64,000 nt of DNA from the NCBI RefSeq assembly GCF_003096595.1, contig NZ_QEKO01000003.1:1-64000 (forward strand). Reading direction: 5' to 3'. The notes beneath the pieces were generated by a model, which was not told the DNA's origin, searched no databases, and saw nothing but the letters and a program-made list of their open reading frames with translations. This stretch comes from Pusillimonas noertemannii. GTDB taxonomy: Bacteria; Pseudomonadota; Gammaproteobacteria; Burkholderiales; Burkholderiaceae_B. Made by a program: the position numbers and the translations under genes. How positions within the stretch are numbered: position 1 is the stretch's first letter; each line of letters opens with the position of its first letter. Positions 11,394 through 22,323 of this stretch are shown here, one piece after another.

Positions 11394-12555
11394 GCTGGCC
11401 CGCTGGCTGTCCGACTCCCACGTGCGCGCATTCGGTGTCTTCGAGTACATCACCTTCCGGGCGGTGCTGGCCTGCGGGACGGCCTTGTTCATCGGGCTGC
11501 TGGCGGGCCCCATGGTCATCCGCAAGCTGACCGAGCTCAAGATCGGACAGGCAGTGCGCGGCTACGGTCCCGAGTCCCACATACAGAAAAACGGCACGCC
11601 CACGATGGGCGGGGCGCTCATCCTCATCTCCGTGGCGGTCAGCACCTTGCTGTGGGCCGACTGGACCAACCGCTTCGTCTGGGTGGTGCTGCTTGTCACT
11701 TTCGGCTTCGGATGGATAGGCTGGGCGGACGACTACAAGAAGGTCGTCAACCGCGACCCCGAAGGCATGTCGGCGCGGCGCAAGTTCTTCTGGCAGGCGC
11801 TGATCGGCCTCGTGGCTGCCGTCTATCTCACCTTCGCGGTGTCCGCGCCCGCCAACGCCGAACTCTGGCCGCTGTTTCGCGACTGGGTGCTGAGCGGCTT
11901 CACCTTGCCCCTGCCCACCCGGGCCGACCTGATCGTGCCCTTTTTCAAGAGCGTCAGCTATCCCCTGGGCGTGTTCGGCTTTGCGGCCCTGACCTGGTTC
12001 GTCATCGTGGGCACCAGCAATGCGGTCAACCTCACCGACGGCCTTGACGGGCTGGCCATCATGCCAACCGTCATGATCGGCAGCGCCCTGGGCATCTTCG
12101 CCTACGTGGTCGGGCGGGTCGACTATTCGAAATACCTGCTGTTTCCGCACATTCCGGGCGCGTCCGAGGTCATGGTGCTGTGCGCCGCAATCGCCGGCGC
12201 CGGCCTGGCCTTCCTGTGGTTCAACGCTTATCCCGCGCAGGTCTTCATGGGCGACGTGGGCGCGCTGGCCCTGGGCGGTGCGCTGGGCGCCATTGCCGTC
12301 ATCGTCCGCCAGGAAATCGTGCTGTTCATCATGGGCGGCGTCTTTGTCGTCGAAACCCTGTCCGTCATGGTGCAGGTGGCCTGGTTCAAATACACCAAAA
12401 GGCGATACGGCGAAGGCCGGCGGATATTGCGCATGGCGCCGCTGCACCATCACTTCGAGGTGGGCGGCTGGAAAGAAACACAGGTGGTGGTCCGTTTCTG
12501 GATCATCACCATGATCCTGGTACTGGTAGGCTTGGCCACACTGAAGCTGCGATGA
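11383..12555 (+). CDS. mraY: Phospho-N-acetylmuramoyl-pentapeptide-transferase MraY
   Basis: Integral inner-membrane enzyme that moves phospho-MurNAc-pentapeptide from UDP to undecaprenyl phosphate, giving lipid I. The protein has 390 residues with about ten hydrophobic helices. Family signatures are present: KNGTPTMGG near 69-78, the DDYKK aspartate pair, [25 protein letters not shown] and the histidine loop [10 protein letters not shown]. Its start lies inside the last codons of murEF and its stop overlaps murD (ATGA). Confidence 0.97.
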   Translation: MLLELARWLSDSHVRAFGVFEYITFRAVLACGTALFIGLLAGPMVIRKLTELKIGQAVRGYGPESHIQKNGTPTMGGALILISVAVSTLLWADWTNRFVWVVLLVTFGFGWIGWADDYKKVVNRDPEGMSARRKFFWQALIGLVAAVYLTFAVSAPANAELWPLFRDWVLSGFTLPLPTRADLIVPFFKSVSYPLGVFGFAALTWFVIVGTSNAVNLTDGLDGLAIMPTVMIGSALGIFAYVVGRVDYSKYLLFPHIPGASEVMVLCAAIAGAGLAFLWFNAYPAQVFMGDVGALALGGALGAIAVIVRQEIVLFIMGGVFVVETLSVMVQVAWFKYTKRRYGEGRRILRMAPLHHHFEVGGWKETQVVVRFWIITMILVLVGLATLKLR

Positions 12556-14078
12556 GCGATTTTTCCATTTCCTCGATCCGGAGCGACGCACCGACCCTTA
12601 TCCTGGGGCTGGGCTTGACGGGCGTGGCCGCGGCACGGTGGTGCGCGCGGCACGGCGCGCCGCTGCGCGTCCTGGATACGCGCGAAGCGCCGGCGGGGCT
12701 GGACGCGCTGCGCGAGGACCTGGCCGCGGCCAACGTGGATTACCGGCTGGGCGCCCGGCATTTCATCGCAGAAGCGCTGCAGGGTGTCTGCAGCATCGTG
12801 ATCAGCCCCGGCCTGTCGCCGCGCGAAGAGCCGGTCGCCGGGCTGCTTGCCCAGGCGCGCGAGCGCGGCATCGAGATCATCGGCGAGATCGAGCTTTTTG
12901 CCCGGGCGCTGCGCGACATGGCCGAGCAGGCATATACGCCCAAAGTGCTGGCCGTCACCGGCACCAACGGCAAGACCACGGTCACCGCCATGACGCGCGA
13001 GTTCGTGGCCGCCAGCGGCTTGAGCGCGCGCGCCGCGGGCAATATCGGGCCCGCCGCCCTTGCCGCCTTGCTGGATGCGTGCGACCAGGGGCAACTGCCC
13101 GACGTCTGGGTGCTCGAGCTGTCGAGCTTCCAGCTCGAGTCGACCTACAGCCTGGCGCCGGACGCCGCCGTGGTGCTCAACGTAACGCAGGACCATCTTG
13201 ACTGGCATGGTTCCATGCAGGCATATGCCGCAGCCAAGGCCCGCGTGCTGCAAGCGGCGCGCATCGCGGTCGTCAATCGCGACGATGCGCTTGTCGCCGC
13301 CATGGTGGACAACCTGCGGTCGGTCGGCGTGCGCAGTTTCGGCCGCGGCGCACCGCAATGGGAAGGCGATTTCGGCCTGGATGGCGGTTCGGGCCTGAGC
13401 TGGCTGGCTTATGGCGAGCCGAGCGACTACGACCCTCCTTCGACCGGCCGGCGCAAGAAATCCGACGCCGCGCCGCAAAGGCCCGAGGCGCGTCCTTCCC
13501 ATCTGATGCCGGTTGACGCCATGCGGGTGCGCGGCGTGCACAATGCTTTGAATGCGATGGCGGCGCTATGCCTTGCGCGCAGCCTTGGCCTGGGCTGGGC
13601 CGGCATGCTGCACGCCTTGCGCGACTATGCCGGCGAGCCCAATCGCACCGAGTTCGTGCGCAGCGTGGGCGGCGTCGACTTCATCAACGACAGCAAGGGT
13701 ACCAACGTGGGCGCCACCTTGGCGGCGCTCCAGGGGCTGGGCCAGCCGGCGGTCCTGATCGCGGGCGGCCTGGGCAAAGGGCAGGACTTTTCCCAGCTTG
13801 CGCCCGTAGCGCGCGAGCATGCCCGTGCGGTCGTGCTCATCGGCCAGGATGCGGAAGTCATTGCACAGGCCCTGGGCGACGATGCGCCGGTGATCGAAAG
13901 GGCAGAGTCCATGCAACAGGCGGTCGAGCGCGGTTTCGCGCTGGCCCAGCCGGGCGATGCGGTACTGCTTTCACCCGCCTGCGCCAGCATGGACATGTTC
14001 CGCAACTACAGCCATCGCGGCCAGGCTTTCGTCGATGCCGTCGAGGCGCTGGCGCTCGACAAAGGAGAGGTCGCATGA
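12552..14078 (+). CDS. murD: UDP-N-acetylmuramoyl-L-alanine--D-glutamate ligase MurD
   Basis: Adds D-glutamate to UDP-MurNAc-L-Ala. The protein has 508 residues, about 70 longer than the E. coli enzyme. N-terminal Rossmann segment [16 protein letters not shown]-loop TGTNGKTT near 136-143 and NDSKGTN in the C-terminal domain identify it. Part of the extra length is a proline/arginine/lysine-rich segment at about residues 285-320, between central and C-terminal domains. The start is the ATG at 12552 that overlaps the mraY stop; a longer frame reading upstream into mraY is a shadow. ATGA overlap with ftsW downstream. Confidence 0.96.
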   Translation: MSDFSISSIRSDAPTLILGLGLTGVAAARWCARHGAPLRVLDTREAPAGLDALREDLAAANVDYRLGARHFIAEALQGVCSIVISPGLSPREEPVAGLLAQARERGIEIIGEIELFARALRDMAEQAYTPKVLAVTGTNGKTTVTAMTREFVAASGLSARAAGNIGPAALAALLDACDQGQLPDVWVLELSSFQLESTYSLAPDAAVVLNVTQDHLDWHGSMQAYAAAKARVLQAARIAVVNRDDALVAAMVDNLRSVGVRSFGRGAPQWEGDFGLDGGSGLSWLAYGEPSDYDPPSTGRRKKSDAAPQRPEARPSHLMPVDAMRVRGVHNALNAMAALCLARSLGLGWAGMLHALRDYAGEPNRTEFVRSVGGVDFINDSKGTNVGATLAALQGLGQPAVLIAGGLGKGQDFSQLAPVAREHARAVVLIGQDAEVIAQALGDDAPVIERAESMQQAVERGFALAQPGDAVLLSPACASMDMFRNYSHRGQAFVDAVEALALDKGEVA

Positions 14079-15268
14079 GCCTGTTCGCCGACCTGACATC
14101 CAGCGTCAATGCCGTGCGGCCCGGCCGCACCACCATGCCCAGCTTCGACTACTCCATCGTCATCGCCACGACCGGCCTGGTGCTGTTCGGGCTGCTGATG
14201 GTGTATTCGGCCTCGATCGCGTTGGCCGACGGGCCACGCTACGAAAGCTATGGGCGCTATTACTTCGTCATACGCCACGGGGCGTTCGTGGCCCTGGGCC
14301 TGCTGGCCCTGGGCGTTGCCCTGAGCATACCGATGCGCGTCTGGCAGAAGGCGGCCCTGCCGCTGTTCCTGCTGTGCATGCTGCTGCTTGTCGTTGTGCT
14401 GGTGCCGGGCATCGGCCGCGAGGTCAACGGCGCGCGTCGCTGGCTGCCCCTCGGCGTGCTGAATTTCCAGCCCTCCGAACTGATGAAGGTGGCCATGTTG
14501 CTGTTCGCGGCCGAATATACGGTGCGCAAGCAGGAGCACATGCAGAACTTCGTGCGCGGCTTCATGCCGATGGCCTGCGCGCTGGCGGCCGTGGGCATCG
14601 TGGTGCTGGCCGAGCCGGACCTTGGCGCCTTCATGGTCATTGTTGCCATCGCCGTGGGAATACTCTTCATCGGCGGCATCAACGGCAAGCTGTTCTCCAG
14701 CCTGCTGGCGGTGTTGATAGGCAGTTTCCTCCTGCTGATCTGGCTTTCTCCATGGCGGCGCGAGCGGCTGTTCGCCTACCTCGACCCCTGGAACCCGGAC
14801 AATGCCTATGGCAGCGCCTACCAGCTGTCGCATTCGCTGATCGCGCTGGGCCGGGGCGAGTGGTTCGGCGTCGGCCTGGGCGCCAGCGTCGAGAAGCTTC
14901 ATTATTTGCCCGAGGCGCACACTGACTTCATTGTCGCGGTCATTGGCGAAGAACTCGGCTTCGTGGGCGTGACGGCGCTGGTGCTTGCCTTCGCCTTCCT
15001 GGTCTGGCGCGCCTTCGACATCGGCCGGCAGGCGGTGGCGATGGAGCGCATCTTCAACGGCCTGGTGGCGCAGGGCGTGGCCCTGTGGTTCGGCGTCCAG
15101 GCCTTCATCAACATCGGCGTCTGCGTGGGCTTGCTGCCCACCAAAGGCCTGACCCTGCCGCTGGTCAGCTACGGGGGGTCGAGCATTGTCATGAACCTGG
15201 TCGCGGTCGGCCTGCTGCTGCGGGTCGATTTCGAGAACCGCAACATGATGCGAGGCAAACGGACATGA
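14075..15268 (+). CDS. ftsW: Septal peptidoglycan glycosyltransferase FtsW
   Basis: SEDS-family polymerase that extends glycan strands from lipid II at the septum with FtsI. The protein has 397 residues with about ten membrane helices. Conserved elements: VYSAS at the end of helix 1, [21 protein letters not shown], the large-loop region around [19 protein letters not shown], and [16 protein letters not shown]. It starts at the ATG within the murD stop (ATGA at 14075-14078) and ends in the murG start. A longer in-frame extension upstream is out of frame with MurD and not coding. Confidence 0.96.
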   Translation: MSLFADLTSSVNAVRPGRTTMPSFDYSIVIATTGLVLFGLLMVYSASIALADGPRYESYGRYYFVIRHGAFVALGLLALGVALSIPMRVWQKAALPLFLLCMLLLVVVLVPGIGREVNGARRWLPLGVLNFQPSELMKVAMLLFAAEYTVRKQEHMQNFVRGFMPMACALAAVGIVVLAEPDLGAFMVIVAIAVGILFIGGINGKLFSSLLAVLIGSFLLLIWLSPWRRERLFAYLDPWNPDNAYGSAYQLSHSLIALGRGEWFGVGLGASVEKLHYLPEAHTDFIVAVIGEELGFVGVTALVLAFAFLVWRAFDIGRQAVAMERIFNGLVAQGVALWFGVQAFINIGVCVGLLPTKGLTLPLVSYGGSSIVMNLVAVGLLLRVDFENRNMMRGKRT

Positions 15269-16338
15269 GCGCGCGCACCGTACTCATCATGGCGGGCGGC
15301 ACCGGCGGGCATATCATGCCAGGCCTGGCCGTGGCCCATGAACTGCGGCAGCGGGGCTGGCAGGTGGTGTGGCTGGGGCATCCCGAGCGCATGGAGGGCC
15401 GTCTTGTCCCGCAGCACGACATCCCCTTGCAAGCGCTGCGGTTTTCGGGCGTGCGGGGCAAGGGCGCCATGGCGCTGCTCAAGCTGCCTTTCGCCCTGGC
15501 GGGCGCCTGCCGCCAGGCCTTGCGGACCCTGGACGCCACCAGGCCCGACGTCGTTCTGGGTATGGGGGGCTACGTTGCCTTCCCCGGCGGCTTGATGGCC
15601 CGCCTGCGGCGCATCCCGATCGTCGTGCACGAACAGAATGCCGTAGCAGGCACGGCCAACCGCTTGCTGGCCCGCATGGCGCGCAAGGTTCTTGCCGGAT
15701 TTCCCGGCGCGTTGCCCGGCGCCCTGATGGTGGGCAACCCGGTGCGGGAAGAGGTCCTGCGCCTGCCCGCTTCCGGCGAACGCTACGGCAAGAGGCAGGG
15801 GCCGTTGCGCCTGCTCGTGGTGGGCGGCAGCCTGGGCGCCCAGGTGCTGAACGAGGTGGTGCCCCAGGCCCTGGCCTTGCTGCCGGAGCACGACCGTCCC
15901 GCCGTGGTGCACCAGGCGGGCGCACAGCATATCGAAAGCCTGTGCCAGCGCTATGCGCAGGCAGGCGTGCAGGCCGAGTGCCATGCCTTCATCGACGACA
16001 TGGCGGCGCGGCTGGGCGAGGCCGACCTGCTTATCTGCCGCGCCGGCGCCATGACGGTGGCCGAAGTGGCGGCGGCCGGCGTGGCTGCCCTGTTCGTTCC
16101 GCTGCCGCACGCCATCGACGATCACCAGACCGCCAACGCCCGCTACCTCAGCGATTGCAATGGCGCATGGCTGCAGAAGCAGGCCGGGTTCACGCCCGAC
16201 TGGCTGGCCGGCTGGCTGAAGGCGCGCAGCCGCGAAGAACTGGCCCGCTACGGCGGCCATGCACATGAACACGCCAGCCTGAATGCCGCGCAGCAGATTG
16301 CGGACGCATGCGAACACGTGGCCGGGAGAGCCGCATGA
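15265..16338 (+). CDS. murG: Lipid II synthase MurG
   Basis: Peripheral inner-membrane GT28 glycosyltransferase that adds GlcNAc from UDP-GlcNAc to lipid I, making lipid II. The protein has 357 residues in two Rossmann domains. The N-terminal loop GGTGGHI (11-17), the GGYVAFPGG loop, [18 protein letters not shown], and the nucleotide-binding [11 protein letters not shown] and [29 protein letters not shown] motifs are all intact. ATGA overlaps link it to ftsW and murC. Confidence 0.97.
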   Translation: MSARTVLIMAGGTGGHIMPGLAVAHELRQRGWQVVWLGHPERMEGRLVPQHDIPLQALRFSGVRGKGAMALLKLPFALAGACRQALRTLDATRPDVVLGMGGYVAFPGGLMARLRRIPIVVHEQNAVAGTANRLLARMARKVLAGFPGALPGALMVGNPVREEVLRLPASGERYGKRQGPLRLLVVGGSLGAQVLNEVVPQALALLPEHDRPAVVHQAGAQHIESLCQRYAQAGVQAECHAFIDDMAARLGEADLLICRAGAMTVAEVAAAGVAALFVPLPHAIDDHQTANARYLSDCNGAWLQKQAGFTPDWLAGWLKARSREELARYGGHAHEHASLNAAQQIADACEHVAGRAA

Positions 16339-17741
16339 AACACAGAATACAAAGCATCCATTTCGTCGGCATAGGCGGTTCGGGCATGAGCGGCATCGCC
16401 GAGGTGCTGTTGAACCTTGGATACGCCATCAGCGGTTCCGACGTCCAGGAGTCCAGCGTCACGAAGCGCCTGGCCGAGCTGGGCGCCCGAGTCAGCATCG
16501 GACATGACGCGGCCCATATCGAAGGGGTGGGTGCCATTGTCACTTCCACCGCGGTATCGGCCGACAATCCGGAAGTGCTGGCTGCGCGCGCCGCGCGCAT
16601 ACCGGTCGTGCCCCGCGCCCTCATGCTGGCCGAGCTGATGCGCCTGAAGCGCGGCATTGCCGTGGCGGGCACCCACGGCAAGACCACCACCACCAGCCTG
16701 GTGGCCAGCGTGCTGGCCGCGGGCGACCTGGATCCCACTTTCGTCATCGGCGGAAAGCTGACCTCGGCCGGCGCCAATGCGCGCCTGGGACAGGGCGAGT
16801 TCATCGTGGTCGAGGCCGACGAGTCTGACGCCTCTTTCCTGAATCTGTTGCCGGTGATGGCCATCATCACCAATATCGATGTAGACCATATGGACACGTA
16901 TGGCCATGACGTGGCGCGCCTCAAGAGCGCCTTCATCGAGTTCACCCACCGCCTGCCTTTCTACGGCAGCGCCGTGGTCTGCAGCGACGACGCCAACGTG
17001 CGCGAGGTCATTCCCCTGATTTCACGGCCGGTCACCACCTACGGCCTCAATCCCGATGCGCTGGTGCGGGCCGTGAATGTGCGGCCCGAAGGCACCAGCA
17101 TGGTGTTCGATGTCGAGCGCCGTAGCGTGGCGGGGCCGCTGCCCGTCTTTTCCGTGCGGCTGAACCTGCCGGGCCGGCACAACGTTCTCAATGCCCTGGC
17201 GGCCATCGCGGTGGCGACCGAGCTGGGGGTGAGCGACGCCGCCATCGCCGAGGCGCTCGAGGCTTTCAATGGCGTGGGCCGGCGCTTCACGCAGGTGGGA
17301 GACTTCCCTGTGTCCGCCACCCGCGGGGGCGGAAGCTTCACGCTGGTGGACGACTACGGCCACCACCCCGTCGAGATGGAGGCCACGCTCGAGGCGGCGC
17401 GCGGCGCATGGCCGGGCCGGCGCATCGTCCTGGCCTTCCAGCCGCATCGCTATACCCGCACACGCGACTGCTTCGAGGATTTCGTGCGCGTGCTGAGCCA
17501 GGCCGACGCCGTGCTGCTTACCGAGGTATACGCTGCCGGCGAAGCGCCGCTGGTGGCTGCCGATGGCAGGGCGCTTGCCCGCGCCATTCGCGTCGCGGGC
17601 AAGGTCGAGCCGGTGTTCATCGAAGACGTGGCCGGCCTGCCGGAGGCGATTCTTGATTTTGTCGAGGACGGCGACGTGGTCGTCGTCATGGGTGCGGGCA
17701 CGATCAGCCGGGTTCCCGCACGTATCGGAGAGCTGGCATGA
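16335..17741 (+). CDS. murC: UDP-N-acetylmuramate--L-alanine ligase MurC
   Basis: First Mur ligase, joining L-alanine to UDP-MurNAc. The protein has 468 residues. N-terminal UDP-binding loop GIGGSGMSG (12-20), P-loop GTHGKTT at 112-118, the [10 protein letters not shown] motif, [11 protein letters not shown] and the C-terminal DDYGHHPVE and FQPHRYTRT motifs are present. The start at 16335 is preferred over an upstream in-frame ATG because it makes the ATGA overlap with murG and gives the family N-terminus. Its substrate can also arrive from the recycling enzymes AmgK/MurU encoded near 51-53 kb. Confidence 0.97.
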   Translation: MKHRIQSIHFVGIGGSGMSGIAEVLLNLGYAISGSDVQESSVTKRLAELGARVSIGHDAAHIEGVGAIVTSTAVSADNPEVLAARAARIPVVPRALMLAELMRLKRGIAVAGTHGKTTTTSLVASVLAAGDLDPTFVIGGKLTSAGANARLGQGEFIVVEADESDASFLNLLPVMAIITNIDVDHMDTYGHDVARLKSAFIEFTHRLPFYGSAVVCSDDANVREVIPLISRPVTTYGLNPDALVRAVNVRPEGTSMVFDVERRSVAGPLPVFSVRLNLPGRHNVLNALAAIAVATELGVSDAAIAEALEAFNGVGRRFTQVGDFPVSATRGGGSFTLVDDYGHHPVEMEATLEAARGAWPGRRIVLAFQPHRYTRTRDCFEDFVRVLSQADAVLLTEVYAAGEAPLVAADGRALARAIRVAGKVEPVFIEDVAGLPEAILDFVEDGDVVVVMGAGTISRVPARIGELA

Positions 17742-18709
17742 GCAACAGGTTTGGCCACGTCGGTGTGCTGTATGGCGGACAGTCCGCCGAGCGCGAGGTC
17801 TCGTTGATGTCGGGGCGCGGCGTGCACGAAGCCCTGCGTCGCGCGGGCGTCGATGCTCACCTGTTCGACACCGGCACCCGCACGCTGACCGACCTGGTCA
17901 ATGCGGGCTTCGACCGCGTGTTCATTGCCCTGCACGGACGCTATGGCGAGGACGGTACGCTGCAGGGCATGCTCGAACTGATGAAGCTGCCGTATACGGG
18001 CAGCGGGCCGCTGGCCTCCAGCCTGTCGATGGACAAGGTCATGACCAAGAAGGTGTGGCTCCATGAAGGCCTGCCGACGCCCGACTACGTCGTGCTGACC
18101 GACGAGAACGGCCTGGACGAGGCGGTGGACCGCCTGGGGCTGCCCCTGATCATGAAGCCTCCGCACGAAGGCTCGACCATGGGCGTTACGAAAGTGACCG
18201 AACGTGCGCAAATGAAGCAGGCCTACCGCCTCGCCGCCCGCTTTGACGCAGCCGTGCTGGCCGAGCAGTTCATCGAGGGGCGCGAACTGACCGTACCCTT
18301 GCTGGGCGGGCCCAGCGGCGCCCGCGGGCTGCCCATTGTCGAGATCGTCGCGCCCGGCGGCAACTACGACTACGAGCACAAATATCTTTCCGACGAGACG
18401 CAATACATCTGCCCGGCACAGCTGGATGCGGGTCTTGCCGATCGCATCCGACAACTGGCCGAGCGCTCGTACGAGGTGCTGGGTTGCGAGGGCTGGGGCA
18501 GGGCGGACTTCATGCTTGACGCCCGGGGCCGGCCCTGGCTGCTCGAAATGAACACCTCGCCGGGCATGACCAGCCATTCGCTGGTGCCAATGGGAGCAAA
18601 AGCAGCCGGGATGAGTTACGAAGACCTGTGCCTGGCCATACTCGAAACCGCTTCATGCAAGGTGGCGGCGCCCGGTGTGGAATCAATGCAGGGAGGCGCG
18701 CAATCGTGA
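17738..18709 (+). CDS. ddlB: D-alanine--D-alanine ligase
   Basis: Makes the D-Ala-D-Ala dipeptide that the MurF half of the fusion ligase adds to UDP-MurNAc-tripeptide. The protein has 323 residues with an ATP-grasp fold: [14 protein letters not shown] near 15-28, [27 protein letters not shown], and the Mg-binding end motif [14 protein letters not shown]. It sits in its standard place between murC and ftsQ, with an ATGA overlap upstream and a GTGA overlap downstream. The ddlB symbol is given by position in the cluster. Confidence 0.96.
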   Translation: MSNRFGHVGVLYGGQSAEREVSLMSGRGVHEALRRAGVDAHLFDTGTRTLTDLVNAGFDRVFIALHGRYGEDGTLQGMLELMKLPYTGSGPLASSLSMDKVMTKKVWLHEGLPTPDYVVLTDENGLDEAVDRLGLPLIMKPPHEGSTMGVTKVTERAQMKQAYRLAARFDAAVLAEQFIEGRELTVPLLGGPSGARGLPIVEIVAPGGNYDYEHKYLSDETQYICPAQLDAGLADRIRQLAERSYEVLGCEGWGRADFMLDARGRPWLLEMNTSPGMTSHSLVPMGAKAAGMSYEDLCLAILETASCKVAAPGVESMQGGAQS

Positions 18710-19497
18710 TCAACGACGCCCGCATCATCAACTTCGTCGCCAATTCGCTGGCCTTGCTGGCGGTGTTGGCGATGCTTGTTGGCGTCGTTGTCTGGGTGAT
18801 CCAGCGTCCCTACTTCGCGATCGAGCGGATACAGATCGAACCGATGCAAGCCGACACATTGAATTACGTCTCTACTGCGAGTGTACGGGCGACAATTGCG
18901 GGTCGGGTGGCCGGCAATTTCTTCACCATCGATCTCGACGAGACGCGCAATCTGCTCGAGACGGTTCCATGGGTGCGCCATGCGCGCATCCGCCGGGTGT
19001 GGCCGGACACGCTGAGCGTGCAGCTTGAAGAACAGCAGCCCCTGGCATTATGGAACGAGGATCAGATGATCAATACCTGGGGTGAAGCGTTCAGGGCCAA
19101 CCAGGGCGAACTGCCCGACGACGCCCGCTTGCCGCAGTTCAATGGCCCGGACAACTCCGAGCGTCTGGTGGTGCAGCGCTACGCCGAGCTTGCGCGCTGG
19201 TTCGCGCCGCTCAATGTCAGCGTCAGCGAAATCACCCTCAGCCCCCGCTATGCCTGGTCGGTTGGATTGTCCGACGGGGTAAGCCTGAGCCTGGGCCGCG
19301 ACCCGGCGGCCGATGTCGCCGATCCGCATGGCCGTTCAGGCGCCCTGTCGTTCGCGGCGCGCATACAGCGCTTCGTGCAGGCCTGGCCCGTCCTGGCGCA
19401 GCGGCTGGAAGGCCGCGCCATTGAAAGTGCCGATTTACGTTATGCCAACGGTTTTGCCATTACCCTGGCGCCCGTTCCCTCTTCTTCTACCAAATAG
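18706..19497 (+). CDS. ftsQ: Cell division protein FtsQ
   Basis: The protein has 263 residues with a short cytoplasmic tail, one membrane helix (about 9-32), then a POTRA domain beginning FAIERIQIEP and a beta domain typical of FtsQ (the LETVPWVRHARIRRVWPDTLSVQLEEQQPLALW stretch is diagnostic). FtsQ links FtsL/FtsB to the divisome. The start is GTG at 18706, overlapping the ddlB stop (GTGA), with a GGGAGG-like ribosome site about 12 bases upstream (AGGGAGGCGCGCAATC). A longer frame starting near 18628 runs into ddlB and is not the real start. ftsA starts 7 bases after the stop. Confidence 0.95.
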   Translation: MINDARIINFVANSLALLAVLAMLVGVVVWVIQRPYFAIERIQIEPMQADTLNYVSTASVRATIAGRVAGNFFTIDLDETRNLLETVPWVRHARIRRVWPDTLSVQLEEQQPLALWNEDQMINTWGEAFRANQGELPDDARLPQFNGPDNSERLVVQRYAELARWFAPLNVSVSEITLSPRYAWSVGLSDGVSLSLGRDPAADVADPHGRSGALSFAARIQRFVQAWPVLAQRLEGRAIESADLRYANGFAITLAPVPSSSTK

Positions 19498-19504
19498 AAA
19501 AGCT

Positions 19505-20731
19505 ATGACTCGTGACATCAAGGACCTGATCGTTGCACTCGACATCGGCACCAGCAAGGTGGTTGCCGTGGTGGCGGAGATTCTGCCCGAGGGACGCTTC
19601 GAAGTGATCGGCCTGGGGCAGCATGAGTCCCAGGGCATGCGCAAGGGCGTGGTCGTCAACATCGAGGCGACGGTCAACTCGATCCAGCGCGCTCTCGAAG
19701 AGGCCGAGCTGATGGCCGACTGCAAGATACGCGAGGTCTACACGGGCATCGCGGGCAGCCACATCACCAGCTTCAACTCCAGCGGCATGGTGGCCGTCAA
19801 GGACAAGGAAGTGACGCCCACCGACGTGGCGCGGGTGATCGAGACGGCCAAGGCGGTGAACATTCCCACCGACCAGCAGGTGCTGCACGTGCTCACCCAG
19901 GAGTTCATCGTCGACTCGCAGGAGGACATCCGCGAGCCCATCGGCATGAGCGGCCTGCGCCTGGAGGTCAGGGTGCACATCGTGACGGGCGCGGTCAGTG
20001 CGGCGCAGAACATCGTCAAATGCGTGCGCCGCTGCGGCCTTGAGGTGCAGGACCTGATTCTTCAACCCCTGGCGTCCAGCATGGCCTGCCTGACCTCGGA
20101 CGAAAAAGAACTGGGCGTGGTCCTGGTCGACATCGGCGGCGGCACGACCGACATCGCGATCTACACCGGCGGCGCGATTCGGCATACCGCTGTCGTGCCG
20201 ATCGCCGGCGACCAGGTTACCAGCGACATTGCGGCCATGCTGCGCACGCCCACGCCCGATGCCGAAGAGATCAAGCTGCGCTACGGCATCGCCAAGCAGG
20301 TGCTTGCCACTGCCGAAGAGTATATCGAGGTGCCGGGACTGGGCGACCGGCCCAACCGTCAGGTCAAGCGCCAGGCGCTGGGTGCGGTCATCGAGCCGCG
20401 CATCGAAGAGCTTTTTACCTTCGTGCAACAGATCGTGCGCGAATCGGGCTACGAAGACCTGCTTTCTTCGGGCGTGGTGCTGACCGGCGGAACGTCCCTG
20501 ATGCCCGGCATCGTCGAACTGGCCGAGGACGTATTCCTGAAGCCGGTGCGGGTTGCGGTGCCCAGCTATGAGGGCAGCCTTGCCGACGTCATGCGCAATC
20601 CGCGGTTTTCCACCGTGATGGGCCTGCTGTCCGAGGCCCGCCTGCAACGCGCGCGCGGCCGCAAGGTGGCGCAGCAGACCGGCAGCGTCAAGACGCTGCT
20701 GGCCCGCATGAAGGAGTGGTTCATGAATTAA
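19505..20731 (+). CDS. ftsA: Cell division protein FtsA
   Basis: Actin-like ATPase that tethers FtsZ to the inner membrane. The protein has 408 residues. ATP-binding motifs ALDIGTSKVVAVV (phosphate 1) and LVDIGGGTTDIAIY (phosphate 2), with VVLTGGTSLMPG as the adenosine motif, are clear. The C-terminus (KTLLARMKEWFMN) is the amphipathic membrane-targeting helix. Start ATG at 19505 is preferred over an upstream in-frame ATG inside ftsQ. About 166 bases separate it from ftsZ, the largest gap within the cluster. Confidence 0.97.
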   Translation: MTRDIKDLIVALDIGTSKVVAVVAEILPEGRFEVIGLGQHESQGMRKGVVVNIEATVNSIQRALEEAELMADCKIREVYTGIAGSHITSFNSSGMVAVKDKEVTPTDVARVIETAKAVNIPTDQQVLHVLTQEFIVDSQEDIREPIGMSGLRLEVRVHIVTGAVSAAQNIVKCVRRCGLEVQDLILQPLASSMACLTSDEKELGVVLVDIGGGTTDIAIYTGGAIRHTAVVPIAGDQVTSDIAAMLRTPTPDAEEIKLRYGIAKQVLATAEEYIEVPGLGDRPNRQVKRQALGAVIEPRIEELFTFVQQIVRESGYEDLLSSGVVLTGGTSLMPGIVELAEDVFLKPVRVAVPSYEGSLADVMRNPRFSTVMGLLSEARLQRARGRKVAQQTGSVKTLLARMKEWFMN

Positions 20732-20897
20732 GGGCGGGACAAGCCCTTGAGGGGCGGGCGCGAAGCGGCCTGTCCTCGGGAGACGTTTCACACTTGATGC
20801 GAGTCGCCGGCTGGCATTCTGTTTGAGACGATTCCGGAAAAAGTGGTACGGGGAGTTTTTTAATTTTGCTTTTTTTGGAAATGTGAGGGAGTCAATC

Positions 20898-22070
20898 ATG
20901 ATGAATTTCGAAATGCTCGACAACAATGCCAGCGGCACCGTCATCAAGGTGGTCGGCGTGGGCGGCGCAGGCGGTAACGCCGTGGCGCACATGATCCGTT
21001 CCGGCATCAACGGTGTGGATTTCATTTGCGCCAATACCGATGCCCAGGCGCTGGCGGCCAGCGAGGCGCCGATACAGATCCGCCTGGGCCGCACCGGCCT
21101 GGGAGCGGGCGCCAAGCCCGAACAGGGCCGTGCCGCGGCCGAGACGGCGCGCGAAGAGATTCGCGCGGCGCTCAATGGGGCGAACATGGTGTTCATTACC
21201 GCCGGCATGGGCGGCGGCACCGGCACGGGCGCGGGCCCCGTCGTGGCCGAAGTGGCGAAGGAGCTTGGCATTCTGACGGTCGGCGTCGTGACCAAGCCTT
21301 TCATGTTCGAAGGTTCCAAGCGCCTGAAGATGGCCGAGGACGGCATCTCCGAGCTGTCCAAGCACGTGCATTCGCTGATCGTGGTGCTGAACGAGAACCT
21401 GTACGATCTGATGGACGACGACGCTACCCAGGAAGACTGCTTCAAGGCCGCCGACGACGTGCTTCACAACGCATGCGCCGGCATTGCCGAGATCATCAAC
21501 GTGGAAGGCAATGTCAACGTCGACTTCGAGGACGTCAAGACGATCATGGGCGAGCAGGGCCAGGCCATGATGGGAACCTCGATCGCATCGGGCTCGGATC
21601 GCGCCCGGGTGGCCGCCGAGCAAGCGATTGCTTGCCCGCTGCTGGAAGGCGTCGACCTGCACGGCGCGCGCGGCATGCTGGTGAACATCACCGCCAGCCG
21701 CACGCTGAAAATGCGCGAGACCCGCGAGATCATGGACACCATCCGCAGCTATGCGGCAGAAGACGCAACCGTCATCTACGGCACGGCCTACGATGAGTCC
21801 ATGGGCGAGAACCTGCGCGTTACCGTCGTGGCGACCGGCCTGGGCGGCGCGGCGGCCTCGCGTCCGCAACTGGTGTCCAACCGGGCCGAAGCGTTGCGCA
21901 CCGGCACCGACGACCTGCCCATGGCGCATGGCCACGACTTTGCCAACGCCGATGTGCCGGCCGTGATCCGCAACCCGCGCGGCCAGGCGTCGGCCCAGGT
22001 GCGTGCACTGGAAACCGCGGGAATGGACCACTTCGACATTCCCGCGTTCTTGCGCAAACAGGCTGACTGA
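20898..22070 (+). CDS. ftsZ: Cell division protein FtsZ
   Basis: Tubulin-like GTPase that forms the Z-ring. The protein has 390 residues. The nucleotide-binding start VVGVGGAGGNAV (18-29), tubulin signature GGGTGTG at 105-111 and the conserved C-terminal peptide FDIPAFLRKQAD at the very end (binding site for FtsA and ZipA-type partners) are intact. Two tandem ATG codons open the gene (20898, 20901) behind GAGGGA. The 166-base gap after ftsA has a T-rich stretch just upstream of the ribosome site and may hold an extra ftsZ promoter, but no convincing hexamers were found. Confidence 0.97.
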   Translation: MMNFEMLDNNASGTVIKVVGVGGAGGNAVAHMIRSGINGVDFICANTDAQALAASEAPIQIRLGRTGLGAGAKPEQGRAAAETAREEIRAALNGANMVFITAGMGGGTGTGAGPVVAEVAKELGILTVGVVTKPFMFEGSKRLKMAEDGISELSKHVHSLIVVLNENLYDLMDDDATQEDCFKAADDVLHNACAGIAEIINVEGNVNVDFEDVKTIMGEQGQAMMGTSIASGSDRARVAAEQAIACPLLEGVDLHGARGMLVNITASRTLKMRETREIMDTIRSYAAEDATVIYGTAYDESMGENLRVTVVATGLGGAAASRPQLVSNRAEALRTGTDDLPMAHGHDFANADVPAVIRNPRGQASAQVRALETAGMDHFDIPAFLRKQAD

Positions 22071-22077
22071 GGGACTT

Positions 22078-22103
22078 GGGGCCCGTCATCGCCGTCGGGC
22101 CCC
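22078..22103 (+). terminator. Strong hairpin after ftsZ without T-tract
   Basis: GGGGCCCG (22078-22085) pairs perfectly with CGGGCCCC (22096-22103) around a 10-base loop, 8 bases after the ftsZ stop. No run of T follows, so it may be a Rho-independent end of low efficiency or an mRNA 3' stabiliser. A second small hairpin, GAGCGTC-TTTG-GACGCTC, lies at 22146-22163. Confidence 0.45.
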
Positions 22104-22323
22104 GGGGAACAAATAAAGCAAAAACGACTCTCACATATGGTGTAGGAGCGTCTTTGGACGCTCGCGGGCGGGCGTCGCCGGTGCATTCTTCCTCCTCCCC
22201 GGCAGAGTGCACGGGTGCGCCCGCGCTTTATTGGCTTGAAAACCGTGTCGATAGCTGGCGGCGCGATAGCCCGGGGCTATTGTTGCGATGCAAAAAATTT
22301 GGGGATAACCCCAGTAAACCGGT
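22104..22323 (+). other. Intergenic region between ftsZ and lpxC
   Basis: The 325-base gap holds the ftsZ-distal hairpins, about 130 bases of unremarkable sequence, the small palindrome GGGGATAACCCC (22301-22312), then the lpxC promoter and leader annotated separately. I see no coding region in it. Confidence 0.6.

Noticed and set aside
19487-21445. 652-codon open frame on the minus strand across ftsA and ftsZ
   Set aside because: Shadow frame; both plus-strand genes are unmistakable.
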